Origin: Thiotrichaceae bacterium
Lineage (GTDB): Bacteria; Pseudomonadota; Gammaproteobacteria; Thiotrichales; Thiotrichaceae
Direction of reading: 5' to 3'
NCBI GenBank assembly: GCA_027008665.1
Contig: JALVEA010000417.1
Coordinates: 1-21,844 of the forward strand
DNA length: 21,844 nt
The notes beneath the pieces were generated by a model that was not told the origin of the DNA, ran no database searches, and was given only the letters and a program-made list of their open reading frames with translations. Positions 9,284 to 16,253 of this stretch are shown here, piece after piece (position 1 is the first letter of the stretch; each line of letters begins with the position of its first letter). Position numbers and translations under genes: made by a program.

Positions 9284-10726
9284 TTATTGACCGCTTAAAC
9301 GTCGAAAACTGGCTTGTAGATTACTTTCAGAATCAATCATAAATTGACCTGAGACTAAAATATCATCACCTTTATTAAGTCCTGAAAGAATCTCAACCTG
9401 CCCATTGGATTTCATACCAATTTTCACTTTTACAGGTTGGTATTTATTTTTTGCAACCACCTTGACCACACGCGGGCTGTTTTCATAATAGATAATGGCT
9501 TCAGAAGGTACGGTTAAAGCTTGTTTGCTTTGACTGTAAAGGGTGACATCAGCAAACATATTCGGTTTTAATAATTGCTCAGGAGAGTTAAATTTAAGCC
9601 GTACTCGTAAGGTACGGGTGTTAGGATTTAACTCGGGATAGATATAATCAACTTTCCCCTGCCATGTTTTACCTGCAACAGCTCGCACTTGAATCTCGGC
9701 TTTATCGCCTTTTTTAACCCATGAGAGTTGATGCTCAAACACATCTACAATTACCCAAATGGATGATAAATCCGCAATGGTATAAATTTCAGTACTTGGC
9801 GTAATATACATACCATTACGAATGCCAATGCGGGTTATCACACCGTTATTTTTTGCAATAATTGGAATACGGTTTTGCGTTTTTCCTGTACGGTTGATTT
9901 TATTAATCACATTTTGCGGTACATTCAGATCACGTAAGCGTGATTTGGAGGATTCAGTCAGTGACTTGCCCCTGCCTACAATCACTGAACCTGCTCTAGC
10001 CGCAATCAGTAAATCTTTTTGTGCAGCTAAAATATCAGGAGAATAATATTCTAATAAAATTTTTCCTTTAGTAACTTTGTCTCCCAATGATTGACTATAA
10101 ACTCGTTCTACCCAACCACTAGAACGGACATGAACATGGTGCAAACTATCTTCATCATAAGTCACTGAACCAATGGTTTTAATAGTGCGTGATAGTTTAT
10201 TAATAACCGCTTTTTCAATCCGTACCCCCATATTTTGTGCAGTGGTGGCATTAATGGTGATTTTGGGGAATTCATCCTTGGTTGTATCCTCTTCGCCTTG
10301 ATCATAAACAGGCACAAGATCCATTCCCATCGGTGATTTTCCTGGTTTATCACGGCGATAATTAGCATCCATTGGTGCAACCCAGTAGAGAATTTTCTTT
10401 TCTTTTGGTTTCTCTGTTTTTTTAATGGGTTCAGCTTCGATGGGTTTTTTTAATACTAGATCCATACCGCAAATAGGGCAGTTGCTGGGTTCATCTTTAA
10501 CAATTTGTGGGTGCATGGGGCAAACATAAGTAGGATCAGCATGACGAGCAACATGCTCTGCCAAGCTATCCTCAGAAACACGATCAAACGTTTGTCTCGT
10601 AAATTTACGAATGAAATCATCATATATTTTTTCATATTTTGGATTATCATTGATAAGCCAAATTACGCCCGCACTAAAAATAACGAGCAGCACCAAAAGA
10701 ATGGTGATAGTTTTTAAAAATTTCAT
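9284..10726 (-). CDS. cusB: CusB-type periplasmic adaptor with two heavy-metal-binding modules
   Basis: Membrane fusion protein of 480 residues linking CusA to the outer-membrane channel. An N-terminal membrane anchor (about 4-24) is followed by a short helical stretch. Module one (about 67-91) is YVCPMHP...CPICGMDL, with Cys69, Met71, His72, Cys83, Cys86 and Met88 as probable metal ligands. Module two (about 114-141) has the related YWVAPMD...SPMGMDLVPVY pattern without cysteines. Then come the standard adaptor parts: the beta-barrel/lipoyl domain with VRSSGWVERVYSQSLGDKVTKG, the helical hairpin, and IYTIADLSSIWVIVDVFEHQLSWVKKGD. The C-terminal membrane-proximal domain ends with GQFMIDSESNLQASFRRL. 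Modules of this type in CusB relatives bind Cu(I), which suggests metal delivery to the pump. It is 11 bases upstream of cusA and separated from the preceding small gene by two hairpins. Confidence 0.93.
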   Translation of the reverse strand: MKFLKTITILLVLLVIFSAGVIWLINDNPKYEKIYDDFIRKFTRQTFDRVSEDSLAEHVARHADPTYVCPMHPQIVKDEPSNCPICGMDLVLKKPIEAEPIKKTEKPKEKKILYWVAPMDANYRRDKPGKSPMGMDLVPVYDQGEEDTTKDEFPKITINATTAQNMGVRIEKAVINKLSRTIKTIGSVTYDEDSLHHVHVRSSGWVERVYSQSLGDKVTKGKILLEYYSPDILAAQKDLLIAARAGSVIVGRGKSLTESSKSRLRDLNVPQNVINKINRTGKTQNRIPIIAKNNGVITRIGIRNGMYITPSTEIYTIADLSSIWVIVDVFEHQLSWVKKGDKAEIQVRAVAGKTWQGKVDYIYPELNPNTRTLRVRLKFNSPEQLLKPNMFADVTLYSQSKQALTVPSEAIIYYENSPRVVKVVAKNKYQPVKVKIGMKSNGQVEILSGLNKGDDILVSGQFMIDSESNLQASFRRLSGQ

Positions 10727-10760
10727 GGATTAGCCTGATAGCTCAATTTTACTGTATGAG

Positions 10761-10791
10761 ATTAGGTTTTTTATGCTACAAAAAACCTAAT
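10761..10791 (-). terminator. 12-bp perfect hairpin between the Cys-rich gene and cusB
   Basis: ATTAGGTTTTTT at 10761-10772 and AAAAAACCTAAT at 10780-10791 are perfect inverted repeats around a seven-base loop. The sequence lies between the small secreted-protein gene and cusB on the minus strand. It could act as a partial terminator or mRNA processing/stabilising hairpin that sets different levels for the leader gene and the pump. The stem is mostly A-T and has no clean U-run after it, so its strength is doubtful. Confidence 0.4.
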
Positions 10792-10812
10792 TCAATCTAT
10801 AAATTTATGATT

Positions 10813-10839
10813 ATTTGTCTATTTTTTAAATAGATAAAT
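10813..10839 (-). repeat. AT-rich hairpin, 12-base arms with one mismatch
   Basis: ATTTGTCTATTT (10813-10824) pairs with AAATAGATAAAT (10828-10839) across a three-base spacer, with a single G-T position. It starts just downstream (minus strand) of the stop of the Cys-rich gene at 10856 and may be the first half of a two-hairpin structure with 10761-10791. Function not known. Confidence 0.35.
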
Positions 10840-10855
10840 AAATTGCTTTGTAAAA

Positions 10856-11230
10856 TTAAGAAATAGCTTTAGGAGGTCGGTAGAGAGAATTGGATGAGTG
10901 AGAAATAAAGCTCACTAATAAAGACGGTTGAAATGTAGGATGATGATAAGCGATAGAGGTAATAATGGCATTGCTAGCTAGCGAACTACTGAATTGTCCT
11001 GCGTCACAGTTACCATTATCGTTACATTGTCCATCGCTACAATGCTCATTAAGTATTTGACAACAATTATTCTCATTTGCTTGATGGCTTATTTGTATGT
11101 TGATGTGTTCTAGACAGGTTTGATCTGTAGTTGTAGAAATAATAGACGTAGCAATAGAAAGCACAGAAAAGGCGCTTAGAGTTATGATTAAAAAAAACAT
11201 TGCTAGACGTTGCATAAACATAAAAACCAT
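10856..11230 (-). CDS. Small secreted Cys-rich protein at the head of the cus operon
   Basis: Not recognised as a named family. It is a 124-residue protein with a hydrophobic N-terminus (about 8-30) that looks like a signal peptide or signal anchor. A polar core follows with six cysteines (39, 56, 57, 64, 69, 75), arranged as NNCCQILNEHCSDGQC and NGNC. The C-terminal segment is hydrophobic/His-containing and ends in SLYRPPKAIS. Small Cys/His-rich exported proteins with an RPP-like tail are common in front of heavy-metal RND operons (CzcI-like or DUF2946-like). By position and composition this is probably a periplasmic metal-responsive or metal-binding accessory protein; that is inference. The start is uncertain: Met1, Met4 and Met6 are all possible, none with a good Shine-Dalgarno sequence. 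It lies 129 bases before cusB in the same direction. Confidence 0.6.
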   Translation of the reverse strand: MVFMFMQRLAMFFLIITLSAFSVLSIATSIISTTTDQTCLEHINIQISHQANENNCCQILNEHCSDGQCNDNGNCDAGQFSSSLASNAIITSIAYHHPTFQPSLLVSFISHSSNSLYRPPKAIS

Positions 11231-11258
11231 TTACGATGAGATTCTCAGATCAGACGCA

Positions 11259-11287
11259 TTTTTACAGGATTTATGTATTTTATGCAA
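11259..11287 (-). promoter_or_regulatory. Candidate sigma70 promoter for the cus operon
   Basis: On the minus strand TTGCAT (plus positions 11282-11287) and TAAAAA (11259-11264) are separated by 17 bases, each matching four of six consensus positions. The predicted start would be about 20 bases before the first ATG at 11230. No CueR- or CusR-type dyad was recognised around it. The 11231-11458 stretch otherwise shows nothing I can name. Confidence 0.3.
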
Positions 11288-11458
11288 ATCTTTCGATGCT
11301 TTAAAGAAGAGTAGCCTTAGCTTCACTCTTTGGAAAGAAATTAGAAAGACGAGAAAAATAAAGTGATACAAAGGAACTAAAAAACAAAGCATTAGTCTAT
11401 AACAGCATGATGCTTCTAGGGATAGAGTATCTTAAATAATAGTAAAAATAATAACACT

Positions 11459-11486
11459 CCCCCTTTCTTTGATGATGGAAAGGGGG
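11459..11486 (-). terminator. Intrinsic terminator downstream of the CbiM-like gene
   Basis: A perfect nine-base-pair stem, CCCCCTTTC (11459-11467) with GAAAGGGGG (11478-11486), and a ten-base loop. It begins 27 bases after the stop codon of the CbiM-like gene on the minus strand and is followed on that strand by AGTGTTATTATTTTT, a moderately T-rich tract. On the plus strand the stem is followed by AATATTTTCTTTTT, so it could also stop plus-strand transcripts. Confidence 0.75.
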
Positions 11487-11513
11487 AATATTTTCTTTTT
11501 ATAGGCTGGTGAT

Positions 11514-12185
11514 CTAGTGATACAAACGTGTTGTTACTAATGGACTGTTCTTCATATTTGATAAAACTTTCGCACTTGCTAACACCGCAAGATCAATTAA
11601 AGGCTCCAAAATAACAATACTCATATAAGCTACTGAAAAAGCTGCAACAGAGATGAGATTTTCGCTTGTAAAGCCCTGTCCGTAAATTGCCCAAAAAACT
11701 ACCCATGTTACGATACCGCCTTGATAAGCAAGTGATAGCTTTAAGACTTGTGAATAGGCAAGATCCTTATAAGCCATATTTTTGGGGATAATTTTCTTTG
11801 CTAATGTTGTCATAACAAATAAAGGGACTAATAAGGTAGTGACATTCACGCTATAATTAGGAAGATCAAAGGGCGTAAAGAAAAGTCCTTGCAATAATAA
11901 GCCTAGCATTAATGCGATACCCGTAGGTACTAATCCAAAGACCAAAAACAGTGTAGAACCTAAAATTAAATGAACCTCAGAAACTCCAACGGGATGATGT
12001 GGGAAAACTTCAAAAAATATTAAGACTAATAAACTGGCAAGCAAACTGCGTAAACCCAGAGACAACCAGCCTTTTTCTTGAGATGCAGCCCAGACTTGTT
12101 TTGCTAAATAAGCAAAAGATGCAATGGCTGTACCATAACTTAAAAGCATCTTAGCTCCTTGTACTACGCCAACTTCAATATGCAT
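11514..12185 (-). CDS. CbiM-like energy-coupling factor transporter permease (cobalt/nickel type)
   Basis: A 223-residue, highly hydrophobic inner-membrane protein, with about six TM helices. The N-terminus MHIEVGVVQGAKMLLSYGTA puts His at position 2, which is the conserved metal ligand in CbiM/NikM substrate-binding subunits. A second His-rich loop, FPHHPVGVSEVHLILG (His63, His64, His72), and the segment NYSVNVTTLLVPLF match the proteobacterial CbiM-like branch rather than classical CbiM of cobalamin operons. No cbiN, cbiQ or cbiO lies nearby, so it either borrows an energising module from elsewhere or works alone. AAAGGAG eight bases before the ATG supports the start. No cobalamin riboswitch is recognisable upstream. 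The substrate (Co, Ni or another metal) is not determined by sequence; proximity to the copper operon may be coincidental. Confidence 0.8.
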   Translation of the reverse strand: MHIEVGVVQGAKMLLSYGTAIASFAYLAKQVWAASQEKGWLSLGLRSLLASLLVLIFFEVFPHHPVGVSEVHLILGSTLFLVFGLVPTGIALMLGLLLQGLFFTPFDLPNYSVNVTTLLVPLFVMTTLAKKIIPKNMAYKDLAYSQVLKLSLAYQGGIVTWVVFWAIYGQGFTSENLISVAAFSVAYMSIVILEPLIDLAVLASAKVLSNMKNSPLVTTRLYH

Positions 12186-12309
12186 AAAACGAACTCCTTT
12201 AAAACTGTCCTTACTAACTAGAATTGAAAAAATTTTAGATCTAGCGAAGATATTATTTTTTTAAGTTTTAAGCAATTTAAAAATAAATAAAAAAAGTAGT
12301 AAAAACGGG

Positions 12310-12338
12310 TTGACCAACTATCACACCATGAGTAGAAT
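12310..12338 (+). promoter_or_regulatory. Strong sigma70 promoter of the tRNA-Asn/tRNA-Val unit
   Basis: TTGACC (12310-12315) and TAGAAT (12333-12338) are separated by exactly 17 bases, giving five of six matches in each box. The following GCACGCCTC is unusually GC-rich for this region, as in stable-RNA promoters under stringent control. The tRNA-Asn begins 20 bases after the -10 box. Confidence 0.8.
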
Positions 12339-12357
12339 GCACGCCTCGTTAGACAGA

Positions 12358-12433
12358 TCCCCGATAGCTCAGTTGGTAGAGCAACGGACTGTTAATCCGT
12401 TTGTCGCTGGTTCGAGCCCAGCTCGGGGAGCCA
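12358..12433 (+). tRNA. tRNA-Asn (GTT)
   Basis: Full cloverleaf of 76 bases: acceptor TCCCCGA/TCGGGGA, D arm GCTC-AGTTGGTA-GAGC, anticodon arm ACGGA-CTGTTAA-TCCGT with anticodon GTT, T arm GCTGG-TTCGAGC-CCAGC, discriminator G and encoded CCA. First gene after the promoter at 12310-12338. Confidence 0.98.
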
Positions 12434-12487
12434 TTTCTAACACTGTTGTACTTTCTGATACAATATCAAAGATTAATTATTTATTTT

Positions 12488-12564
12488 AGGCTCGTAGCTC
12501 AGCTGGTTAGAGCACCACCTTGACATGGTGGGGGTCGGTGATTCGAATTCACTCGAGCCTACCA
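12488..12564 (+). tRNA. tRNA-Val (GAC)
   Basis: Full cloverleaf of 77 bases: acceptor AGGCTCG/CGAGCCT, D arm GCTC...GAGC, anticodon arm CCACC-TTGACAT-GGTGG with anticodon GAC, T arm GGTGA-TTCGAAT-TCACT, discriminator A and encoded CCA. It lies 54 bases after tRNA-Asn with no convincing promoter of its own, so it is probably processed from the same transcript. Confidence 0.97.
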
Positions 12565-12604
12565 ATATTCCTCAGTTTAAAAAACATCTACTCTAAAAAT
12601 ACTA

Positions 12605-12695
12605 CGTCATTGCGAGAAGCTTGATTAGCTTAGCTAGTCAACGACAAAGCAATCTTTTGAATTTAGCAGATAGATTTAAAGAGATTGCTTCGTCG
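12605..12695. repeat. Fragment of a dispersed palindromic repeat (GTCATTGCGAG / AAGCAATCT type)
   Basis: The stretch opens with CGTCATTGCGAG at 12605-12616. It contains two 14-base inverted arms with one mismatch: CGACAAAGCAATCT (12642-12655) and AGATTGCTTCGTCG (12682-12695). These words belong to a non-coding repeat seen between genes in many proteobacterial genomes. The expected closing part (TCGCAATGACG) is missing; the sequence runs straight into the 3' end of moeA, so this copy appears cut short. It fills the gap between tRNA-Val and moeA and might double as a terminator hairpin. Confidence 0.6.
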
Positions 12696-12709
12696 TTAAA
12701 CTTATTTTA

Positions 12710-13963
12710 TCAATAAACCGCCATTTCACTAAAGGGAATAAATTCTATTTTGTTGCCTTTATTAATGATTGTGTTAGGTGGAATAATCGCAAGTCCATTT
12801 GCCCAGCTCGTGGAGGTTAATACCCCTGATCCTTGATGGGGAAATAGGGTAATGCATGATTGCCCTGATGCGTTTTGTTCTACTCTTGCTCTTAGATATT
12901 CACAACGATAGCCTTTCTTTTTCCATTCAAATCCAGCCGTTACCCTAAAGCTATTTGGCAATATATCGGTTGCCCCTGATTTTTTCTTAATATAAGGCTG
13001 TGCAAAAACGCAGAAGGTGACAAAGACAGAAACAGGGTTCCCCGGCATTCCTAAAAAGGGGGTGTTGCCAATTTTTCCAAAAGCCAGTGGTTTGCCGGGT
13101 TTTATATTGATGCGCCAAAAGTCGAGTTGTCCTAGCTCTTCAAGTGCAATGCGTACATAGTCTTCTTCACCAACAGAGACTCCGCCACTGGTCATGACTA
13201 AATCAGATTTTTCAGCCGCCTCTTGCATTGCTTCACGGGTTGCTTCTAGGGTATCTTTTACGATTCCTAGATCAATAATGTCACAATTTAGATTATTTAA
13301 TAATCCACGTAGGGTATAGCGATTGGAGTTATAGATTTGTCCTGCATTCAGTTTTGTTCCGGGTTCACGCAATTCATCTCCTGTAAAAAATAGACCAACA
13401 CGTAAACGACGATAGACTTTTAATTTGCTAATACCAACGGAGGCAGCTAAACCTAGATCTTGTGGTTTTAGCTGATCGCCTATTTTGAGAATGGTATCAC
13501 CGATGGCAATATCTTCTCCTGCTTTGCGTAGATTAGTCCCTGCACTGATCGGGCCGTTGCTAATCATATAATTACCTTCGACTTCGCAGTGTTCTTGCAT
13601 AATAACGGCATCGGCTCCTGTGGGAATAGAGGCACCTGTAAAAATACGCGCTACGCTATTTGCTTTAAGTGGCGTACCGACTTCTCCTGCACAGATACGC
13701 TGACTAATTGGCAAGCTTTGTTTTTCTGCATTTGAAAAATCAGCACTGCGAACCGCATACCCATCCATTGCGCTATTATCAGCAGGGGGGACATTAATAG
13801 TTGAACAAATATTTTCGGCTAGAATGCGCCCATTTGCCTCTATTAAATCAATTATTTCTGTTTCATTTGGAGGAACAGCATTTTCAAGTAATTGCTCTAA
13901 TGCTTGATCGACGGGCATTAGGGTTTGTTTTGTATCACAATTATCATCACATCCACAGACCAT
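12710..13963 (-). CDS. moeA: Molybdopterin molybdenumtransferase MoeA
   Basis: Inserts molybdate into adenylylated molybdopterin, the last step of Mo-cofactor synthesis, in the cytoplasm. The 417 residues are about the length of E. coli MoeA (411). Landmarks are PPADNSAMDGYAVR (about 59-72) in domain I, IFTGASIPTGADAVIMQE (about 107-124), and the MoCF-binding domain with MTSGGVSVGEEDYV (257-270) and GKPLAFGKIGNTPFLGMPGNPVSVF (290-314). The Asp of SAMDGY and the Asp/Glu of GGVSVGEEDY are the residues expected in the active site. The N-terminus MVCGCDDNCD holds three cysteines, as in several gammaproteobacterial MoeA proteins. It lies 29 bases downstream of moaB in the same direction and is likely co-transcribed with it. 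Confidence 0.97.
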   Translation of the reverse strand: MVCGCDDNCDTKQTLMPVDQALEQLLENAVPPNETEIIDLIEANGRILAENICSTINVPPADNSAMDGYAVRSADFSNAEKQSLPISQRICAGEVGTPLKANSVARIFTGASIPTGADAVIMQEHCEVEGNYMISNGPISAGTNLRKAGEDIAIGDTILKIGDQLKPQDLGLAASVGISKLKVYRRLRVGLFFTGDELREPGTKLNAGQIYNSNRYTLRGLLNNLNCDIIDLGIVKDTLEATREAMQEAAEKSDLVMTSGGVSVGEEDYVRIALEELGQLDFWRINIKPGKPLAFGKIGNTPFLGMPGNPVSVFVTFCVFAQPYIKKKSGATDILPNSFRVTAGFEWKKKGYRCEYLRARVEQNASGQSCITLFPHQGSGVLTSTSWANGLAIIPPNTIINKGNKIEFIPFSEMAVY

Positions 13964-13992
13964 GATTATTTTTCCTTAAATGATATAAATTA

Positions 13993-14523
13993 TTATTTTT
14001 CTAAAAAACGAGGCATCATTTCAACTAGATTACAAGGTTGTACCCGAGAATCGAGCTGATACACAATAATCTCATCCCATCCATCTTTACATGCTCCCGG
14101 AGAACCCGGTAGAGAAAATATCACCGTACCATTAGCGAGTCCTGCAATAGCACGAGATTGAATGGTTGAGGTTTTGATAAGCTTATAAGAAATCATACGG
14201 AAAATTTCACCAAAGCCTTCAATTTCCTTATCGTATAAAATTTTTAATGCTTCAGGGGTAATATCGCGTCCTGTTAGACCTGTTCCTCCTGTCGAAATAA
14301 CAACATGAATATTCGGATCGGCAATCCAATTTGATACAGTAGCACGCAGTTGGTAAATATTATCGGCAACAATTTGTTTATCTGCTAATTGATGACCTGC
14401 CTGTTGCAGACGTTCAACGAGGATATTGCCTGATTTATCATCCGCTTCGGTGCGTGAATCCGAAACGGTTAAAATAGCGATATTAAGGGGCTTAAATTCA
14501 GCATTCGTCGGAGTATGAGACAT
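13993..14523 (-). CDS. moaB: Molybdenum cofactor biosynthesis protein MoaB
   Basis: A 176-residue MogA/MoaB-family protein that binds molybdopterin and is thought to adenylylate it before MoeA acts. The MoCF-binding fold is evident: LNIAILTVSDSRTEADDKSG (about 13-32), ISTGGTGLTGRDITPEA (about 76-92) and the C-terminal SLPGSPGACKDGWDEII (about 137-153). Length, and similarity to E. coli MoaB (170 residues) rather than MogA (195), favour MoaB. AGGAG lies ten bases upstream of the ATG. No mogA is nearby, so this protein may serve as the adenylyltransferase here; that is inference. The 108 bases between it and moaD contain no gene. Confidence 0.93.
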   Translation of the reverse strand: MSHTPTNAEFKPLNIAILTVSDSRTEADDKSGNILVERLQQAGHQLADKQIVADNIYQLRATVSNWIADPNIHVVISTGGTGLTGRDITPEALKILYDKEIEGFGEIFRMISYKLIKTSTIQSRAIAGLANGTVIFSLPGSPGACKDGWDEIIVYQLDSRVQPCNLVEMMPRFLEK

Positions 14524-14631
14524 TTAAAGTAATCTCCTAAGTATAATTTCTAAATAATAGAAAAGTGAATAATAGCGAATATTTCAATTTTCTTTTTTGT
14601 TATAGATCAAATTTTTGTGTTCTAAAAGGCA

Positions 14632-14868
14632 TCATCCACCCGTAACAGGGGGAAAGAAGGCAACCTCATCGCCATCGACCACAGATGCATTGAGATCAAC
14701 ATATTCTTGATTTACCGCAACTAATATTTTATTAGGAAAATCTTTCAACCCCGTTGCTAAAGTCCAAACCTCTTTAGTTGATAAACTCATTGCATCAGAT
14801 TCAAGACTGTTATGACTACAGCCAACTTCCTCACGCAGACTCGCAAAATAATTTATTTTAATTTTCAT
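14632..14868 (-). CDS. moaD: Molybdopterin synthase small subunit MoaD
   Basis: A 78-residue beta-grasp sulfur carrier whose C-terminal Gly-Gly becomes a thiocarboxylate that donates sulfur to precursor Z in the MoaD/MoaE synthase. The opening KIKINYFASLREEVG and the ending DGDEVAFFPPVTGG are diagnostic, and the length is normal (E. coli MoaD is 81). GGAAG is found six bases before the ATG. The partner moaE and the early genes moaA and moaC are not in the window. It is divergent from the pqi operon with only 57 bases between the two starts. Confidence 0.95.
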   Translation of the reverse strand: MKIKINYFASLREEVGCSHNSLESDAMSLSTKEVWTLATGLKDFPNKILVAVNQEYVDLNASVVDGDEVAFFPPVTGG

Positions 14869-14925
14869 GATACACTTCCGACCAGATCTTATAAATTTTA
14901 AAGTGCGTCATAATATAGGAAGAGA

Positions 14926-15579
14926 ATGAACAGCAACAACTTAAATCATATTGCAAGTATTCCCTCAATAAGCCGTCTTGCTTGTCCTGATTGTGATTTA
15001 ATTCAAACAATCCCACCTTTAGCAAATAATGAAGTCGCCAATTGTATTCGTTGTGGGGCAACACTGTTTAAACAGCAAAAAAATTCCATCAATCGTAGCC
15101 TTGCCTTTGCTATCACAGGTTTGATTCTGTTTATTATCTCGAATCTCTTTCCTTTGCTGTCACTCAAAGCGATTGGCTTAACACAAGAAAGTAGCTTACT
15201 TTCAACCGCTTTTTCACTGCTTGAAGTGAATCAGCTACTTTTAAGTATTATTATTTTATTAACGACTTTTATTTTTCCTGCAACCACGTTACTCGGTACT
15301 ATTTACATTCTAATGCAAATAAAAATGAATCGTATTAATTGTTACACCGCCCCCTTATTTCGTTTTTTACGCAGTACGGATGCGTGGGGCATGTTAGAAA
15401 TTTTCTTACTGGCAATATTAGTTGCTATGGTAAAGCTAGGAGATGTGGCTGATGTGATTTATGGTATCTCATTGTATGCCTTTTGCTTATTGATTCTCTC
15501 CTTATCGTTGCTTAGCTACTCCCTTAATCCGCATGATGTGTGGAATAAATTGCGAGATAGCAATGGGTGTTCGCTATGA
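14926..15579 (+). CDS. PqiA domain protein, first half (split PqiA)
   Basis: A 217-residue inner-membrane protein equivalent to one of the two domains of E. coli PqiA (about 417 residues). A cytoplasmic zinc-ribbon-like segment has Cys20/Cys23 (ACPDC) and Cys40/Cys43 (CIRC). Four hydrophobic helices follow at roughly 58-78, 104-130, 153-172 and 177-198, with the PqiA signature LFPLLSL and a short NPHDVW tail. PqiA is the membrane partner of the PqiB MCE tunnel for lipid transport between the inner and outer membranes. AGGA lies five bases before the ATG. The stop overlaps the start of the second PqiA-domain gene by four bases (ATGA). Two separate genes are known in some other proteobacteria, so this is probably not a frameshift: each half has its own zinc ribbon. 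Confidence 0.9.
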   Translation: MNSNNLNHIASIPSISRLACPDCDLIQTIPPLANNEVANCIRCGATLFKQQKNSINRSLAFAITGLILFIISNLFPLLSLKAIGLTQESSLLSTAFSLLEVNQLLLSIIILLTTFIFPATTLLGTIYILMQIKMNRINCYTAPLFRFLRSTDAWGMLEIFLLAILVAMVKLGDVADVIYGISLYAFCLLILSLSLLSYSLNPHDVWNKLRDSNGCSL

Positions 15580-16253
15580 AAACAGCACGCCAAGCAGGAT
15601 TAATTGCCTGTCACTTTTGCCATACTTTAAGCAAGTTGCCCGAGGAAATTGAATCAAAAACGCAATATGAATTAAAGGCAGGTAAAGCGATAATTCATTG
15701 TCCTTGTTGTCAATCTAGTCTGCATTCACGTATCCCTAATAGCCTCGGTAGAACATGGGCGCTTTTATTAGCAGCGTTAATTTTATATATTCCTGCGAAT
15801 GCCTTACCGATTATGACGGTTATTTATTGGGGAGAGGGGCAACCTGATACCATTTTAGGTGGTGTAGTGCATTTATTTGCACAGGGGATGTGGCCATTGG
15901 CATTATTGATCTTTATTGCGAGTGTGTTTATTCCGATTTTAAAATTAATCGCTTTATTTAGCCTACTCATTAGTGTGCATTTAAAAGTGCAGTGGCGGCC
16001 AAAGGATCGCACCGTTCTTTATCGTATCACTGAATTTGTGGGGCGTTGGTCAATGGTTGATATTTTTGTGATTGCGCTATTAGTTGGTTTAGTTCAATTT
16101 GGCAATACCGCGAGTGTGCTTCCTAATCTTGGTGCTTTGTCTTTTGCTGCGGTGGTTATACTCACAATGTTGGCTGCCCATAGCTTCGATCCTCGCCTAA
16201 TATGGGATGCCATAGATGATGAAAAATCAATACAGGATAATAAGTCATTATGA
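15576..16253 (+). CDS. pqiA: PqiA domain protein, second half (split PqiA)
   Basis: A 225-residue inner-membrane protein, second PqiA domain. ATG at 15576 is preferred over an in-frame GTG at 15567 because it makes the ATGA coupling with the upstream stop. Cysteines Cys12/Cys15 (ACHFC) and Cys42/Cys45 (CPCC) form a second zinc-ribbon-like pair. Four hydrophobic segments follow, starting with TWALLLAALILYIPANALPIM, where the NALPIM turn is the most conserved PqiA element. The segment GRWSMVDIFVIALLVGLVQFG matches the third helix, and SFDPRLIWD closes the domain. The stop overlaps the pqiB start by four bases (ATGA). It presumably pairs with the first-half protein to rebuild the eight-helix PqiA unit, inferred from the fused E. 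coli protein. Confidence 0.92.
   Translation: MKTARQAGLIACHFCHTLSKLPEEIESKTQYELKAGKAIIHCPCCQSSLHSRIPNSLGRTWALLLAALILYIPANALPIMTVIYWGEGQPDTILGGVVHLFAQGMWPLALLIFIASVFIPILKLIALFSLLISVHLKVQWRPKDRTVLYRITEFVGRWSMVDIFVIALLVGLVQFGNTASVLPNLGALSFAAVVILTMLAAHSFDPRLIWDAIDDEKSIQDNKSL

Noticed and set aside
11184..11366. A 60-codon plus-strand frame between the Cys-rich gene and the CbiM-like terminator
   Set aside because: It overlaps the start of the minus-strand Cys-rich gene and the likely cus promoter, has no recognisable motif, and has no Shine-Dalgarno sequence.
12186..12309. Possible cobalamin riboswitch upstream of the CbiM-like gene
   Set aside because: The stretch is AT-rich with no B12-box-like sequence and is too short for the usual roughly 200-base structure.
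14858..15064. A minus-strand frame over the moaD/pqiA intergenic region
   Set aside because: It lies antisense to the well-supported PqiA zinc ribbon and overlaps the moaD start; no family similarity.
15567..15575. Possible frameshift splitting a normal pqiA
   Set aside because: Both halves have complete zinc ribbons, four helices and an ATGA coupling, which fits genuine gene fission better than an error or decay.
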